25,802 nucleotides of DNA, taken from assembly GCA_023818745.1 (NCBI GenBank), contig JAMWBY010000008.1, forward strand, positions 1-25,802. Direction: 5' to 3'. Each line of letters opens with the position of its first letter. Positions within the stretch are counted from its first letter, which is position 1. Source of the DNA: Candidatus Omnitrophota bacterium (GTDB taxonomy: Bacteria > Ratteibacteria > UBA8468 > B48-G9 > JAFGKM01). Below the pieces are notes generated by a model. It did not search any database and had not been told where the DNA came from. It worked only from the letters and a program-made list of their open reading frames with translations. Below, piece by piece: positions 23,928 through 25,802 of the stretch. The position numbers and the translations under genes were made by a program.

Positions 23928-25802
23928 CTATTGAATATTAAAAACACTTTTCCATAATTCAAAAGCAATCAAAAGGAATAATCTTGAAGAGTGATCTATC
24001 TTTCCTTCAAAATGTTGTTCAACTATCTTTTCAATATTTTTATGGTTAAATAAGGTATTTTTTTTAAAACTTTCTGAAAAAACAACTTCACAAACAAAAT
24101 CTTTAAGTTGAGTTCTAAACCATTTTCCCAGCGGCAAACCAAAACCCATTTTTTTTCTATTTAAAATTTCATACGGTAGAAAATTTTTTAATTTTTCTTT
24201 TAAAATATATTTACTGACATTTCCTTTTAATTTTAATTCTGGAGGGAAAGAAGCGATTAATTCTACGAACTCACTATCTAAAAATGGACTTCTTCCTTCA
24301 ATTGAATTTGCCATACATGCAATATCCATTTTCACAAGCAAAACTTCTGGAAGATATAAGTTAAAATCACAAAATATCATTTTTTCAAGTAAATCAAGTT
24401 TTTCTATTTTATTCCATAAATTTTCTGTCAATTCAAATGGATTATAACCATTTAAAATATTTTTAAATTCTTTACTATATATTTTATCTTTCCATTCATG
24501 TGAGTAAGAAGTAAGACGCCTGGTATAAGCATAACAAAAACCGTATTTGTCAGTTTCCCTTAACCACTCTCCTACTCTTACAGAAAAGTTATAAGGATAT
24601 TTTGAATACAGATTTTCTATCACCTTTTTAGAGAATTTATTCAAAATACGTGTTTTTCTTGTAATATTGAATATTTTTTCAAGTAATTTTGTTTGATAAT
24701 ATCTTGGATATCCAGCAAAATTTTCATCTCCACCATCTCCATTTAAAGCAACCTTTACAAATTTAGATGTTTGTTGAGCAATGTAATAAGTAGGTAACAT
24801 TGAAGTATCACCGAAAGGTTCGTTGTAATACCATATAAGTTTAGGCAAGATTTCAACAATATTGGGTTTTACTATAAATTCATAATGTTGTGTTTTAAAT
24901 TTCTCTGCTACAATTTTTGCATATTTAAGTTCATTAAAACTTTCTATATCAAATCCAATTGAGAATGTTTTTACAGGTTGGTCTGATAGTTCACTCATAA
25001 TTCCTACAACTGTTGAAGAATCAATCCCTCCTGATAAAAAAGCACCAAGAGGAACATCTGAAATTAATCTTATTTTTGTAGATTCTATCAATTTTTCCCA
25101 TAGAAGTTCTTTATATTCATTTTCATCTTTAAGGTATATTTTTTTTCTAAAATCAATTTGCCAGTATCTCTCAATTTTTAATTGATTATTTTCCCAGATT
25201 AAATAATGGGATGGTGGGATTTTTCTTATATTTTTAAATATTGTTTTTGGAGATGGAATTGCTTGATAAGTAAAAAAATCATCAAGCGCTTCAAAATCAA
25301 CTTCTCTTTCAATTTCTTTAATTTGTAAAAGACCTTTTAATTCAGAAGCAAAATAAAAATTATTATTTAAAATTGAATAAACAATTGGTTTCTTTCCAAT
25401 TTTATCTCTTGCAAGGAATAATTTTTTATCTTTTCTATTCCATATAGCAAAAGCAAACATTCCTCTTAAATAATTTAAACAATCTTCTTTTTTTTCTTCA
25501 TAAAGATGAATAATAATCTCATTATCTGATCCTGTCTTGAAAATATGTCCTTTTTTTTCCAGATATTCTCTTAATTCAATAAAGTTATATATCTCACCAT
25601 TACATACAAGAACTAAACTTTCATCTTCATTAAATATTGGTTGTCTTCCAGTTTTAAGGTCAATAATACTTAATCTTTTATGACCAAGACCAACATTTTC
25701 TTCTAAAAAATATCCCTCTTCATCTGGACCTCTATAATTCATAATTTCAATAACTTTTTTTAATTCTTCAATTTTTACTTCCTCATTATCTTTTATAATT
25801 CC
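23928..25802 (-). CDS. asnB: Asparagine synthase (glutamine-hydrolysing) family protein, 5' end off the window
   Basis: A class II amidotransferase that hydrolyses glutamine and transfers ammonia to an ATP-activated carboxylate. The frame stays open upstream of the ATG at 25742 to the window end, adding residues GIIKDN and so on. This matches the usual MCGIAGI start, so only about five residues, including catalytic Cys2, lie outside. Visible are YRGPDEEG (RGPD motif), GHKRLSIIDL, CNGEIYNF, the synthetase ATP pyrophosphatase loop SGGIDSS (bases 25014-25034), NGDGGDENFAGYPRY and the C-terminal EGRSPFLD and RKKMGFGLP. At 624 visible residues it is normal length. True asparagine synthetase and the amidotransferases of polysaccharide operons look alike; the GT4 neighbour favours a glycan role. 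Confidence 0.9.
   Translation of the reverse strand, partial: GIIKDNEEVKIEELKKVIEIMNYRGPDEEGYFLEENVGLGHKRLSIIDLKTGRQPIFNEDESLVLVCNGEIYNFIELREYLEKKGHIFKTGSDNEIIIHLYEEKKEDCLNYLRGMFAFAIWNRKDKKLFLARDKIGKKPIVYSILNNNFYFASELKGLLQIKEIEREVDFEALDDFFTYQAIPSPKTIFKNIRKIPPSHYLIWENNQLKIERYWQIDFRKKIYLKDENEYKELLWEKLIESTKIRLISDVPLGAFLSGGIDSSTVVGIMSELSDQPVKTFSIGFDIESFNELKYAKIVAEKFKTQHYEFIVKPNIVEILPKLIWYYNEPFGDTSMLPTYYIAQQTSKFVKVALNGDGGDENFAGYPRYYQTKLLEKIFNITRKTRILNKFSKKVIENLYSKYPYNFSVRVGEWLRETDKYGFCYAYTRRLTSYSHEWKDKIYSKEFKNILNGYNPFELTENLWNKIEKLDLLEKMIFCDFNLYLPEVLLVKMDIACMANSIEGRSPFLDSEFVELIASFPPELKLKGNVSKYILKEKLKNFLPYEILNRKKMGFGLPLGKWFRTQLKDFVCEVVFSESFKKNTLFNHKNIEKIVEQHFEGKIDHSSRLFLLIAFELWKSVFNIQ

Noticed and set aside
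1..25802. tRNA, rRNA, insertion sequence or prophage genes
   Set aside because: Nearly every base is in a recognised housekeeping or glycan gene; gaps are at most 66 bases and none holds a cloverleaf, terminal inverted repeat or integrase/transposase.

Overview
The window is a very AT-rich, densely coded bacterial segment. Almost every gene lies on the minus strand, so the plus strand reads as long T/pyrimidine runs. Most neighbouring genes overlap or abut (TAATG, ATGA, GTGA and TAAAATG junctions), which points to long, translationally coupled operons. Bacterial hallmarks include ribosomal protein L21, YajC, HflX, TruB, clear AAGGAG-type ribosome binding sites and -35/-10 promoters. Anaerobic metabolism is suggested by IorAB (indolepyruvate:ferredoxin oxidoreductase) and a UROD/corrinoid-type protein. 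The mix of GT39 membrane glycosyltransferases, an exported HEAT-repeat protein and a UROD-family protein fits an uncultivated anaerobe, perhaps an Omnitrophota/Ratteibacteria-like lineage. That placement is a low-confidence guess.

Region 1 (1-10837, minus strand). This reads as one ten-gene operon driven by a recognisable promoter at about 10809-10837. In transcription order it holds a Lon-like AAA protease, yajC, larC, a DUF503/YlxP gene, valS, rplU (L21), hflX, nrnA, truB and a phosphohexomutase cut by the left edge. It combines translation and RNA-maturation housekeeping genes in an unusual order: YlxP, NrnA and TruB usually sit with infB/rbfA, and L21 with L27, and those partners are absent.

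Region 2 (10859-13200, minus strand). iorA and iorB form a two-gene unit with its own promoter, for ferredoxin-linked oxidation of aryl-pyruvates in amino-acid fermentation.

Region 3 (13207-20562, minus strand). This is an eight-gene, tightly coupled block: three GT39/PMT-like membrane glycosyltransferases, two GT2 glycosyltransferases, two SAM methyltransferases and a polysaccharide deacetylase. It looks like a pathway for making and decorating a polyprenol-linked or surface glycan. Two of the three GT39 proteins are clearly paralogous to each other.

Region 4 (20557-25802). A lone plus-strand UROD-family gene is transcribed divergently from region 3 and convergently with a second glycan-type unit (asnB, an exported HEAT-repeat protein, a GT4 glycosyltransferase). 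The asnB gene runs off the right edge, apparently missing only about five N-terminal residues.

No tRNA, rRNA, CRISPR array, insertion sequence or strong hairpin terminator was seen. The longest stretch without a gene is 66 bases, so no gap needs separate description.
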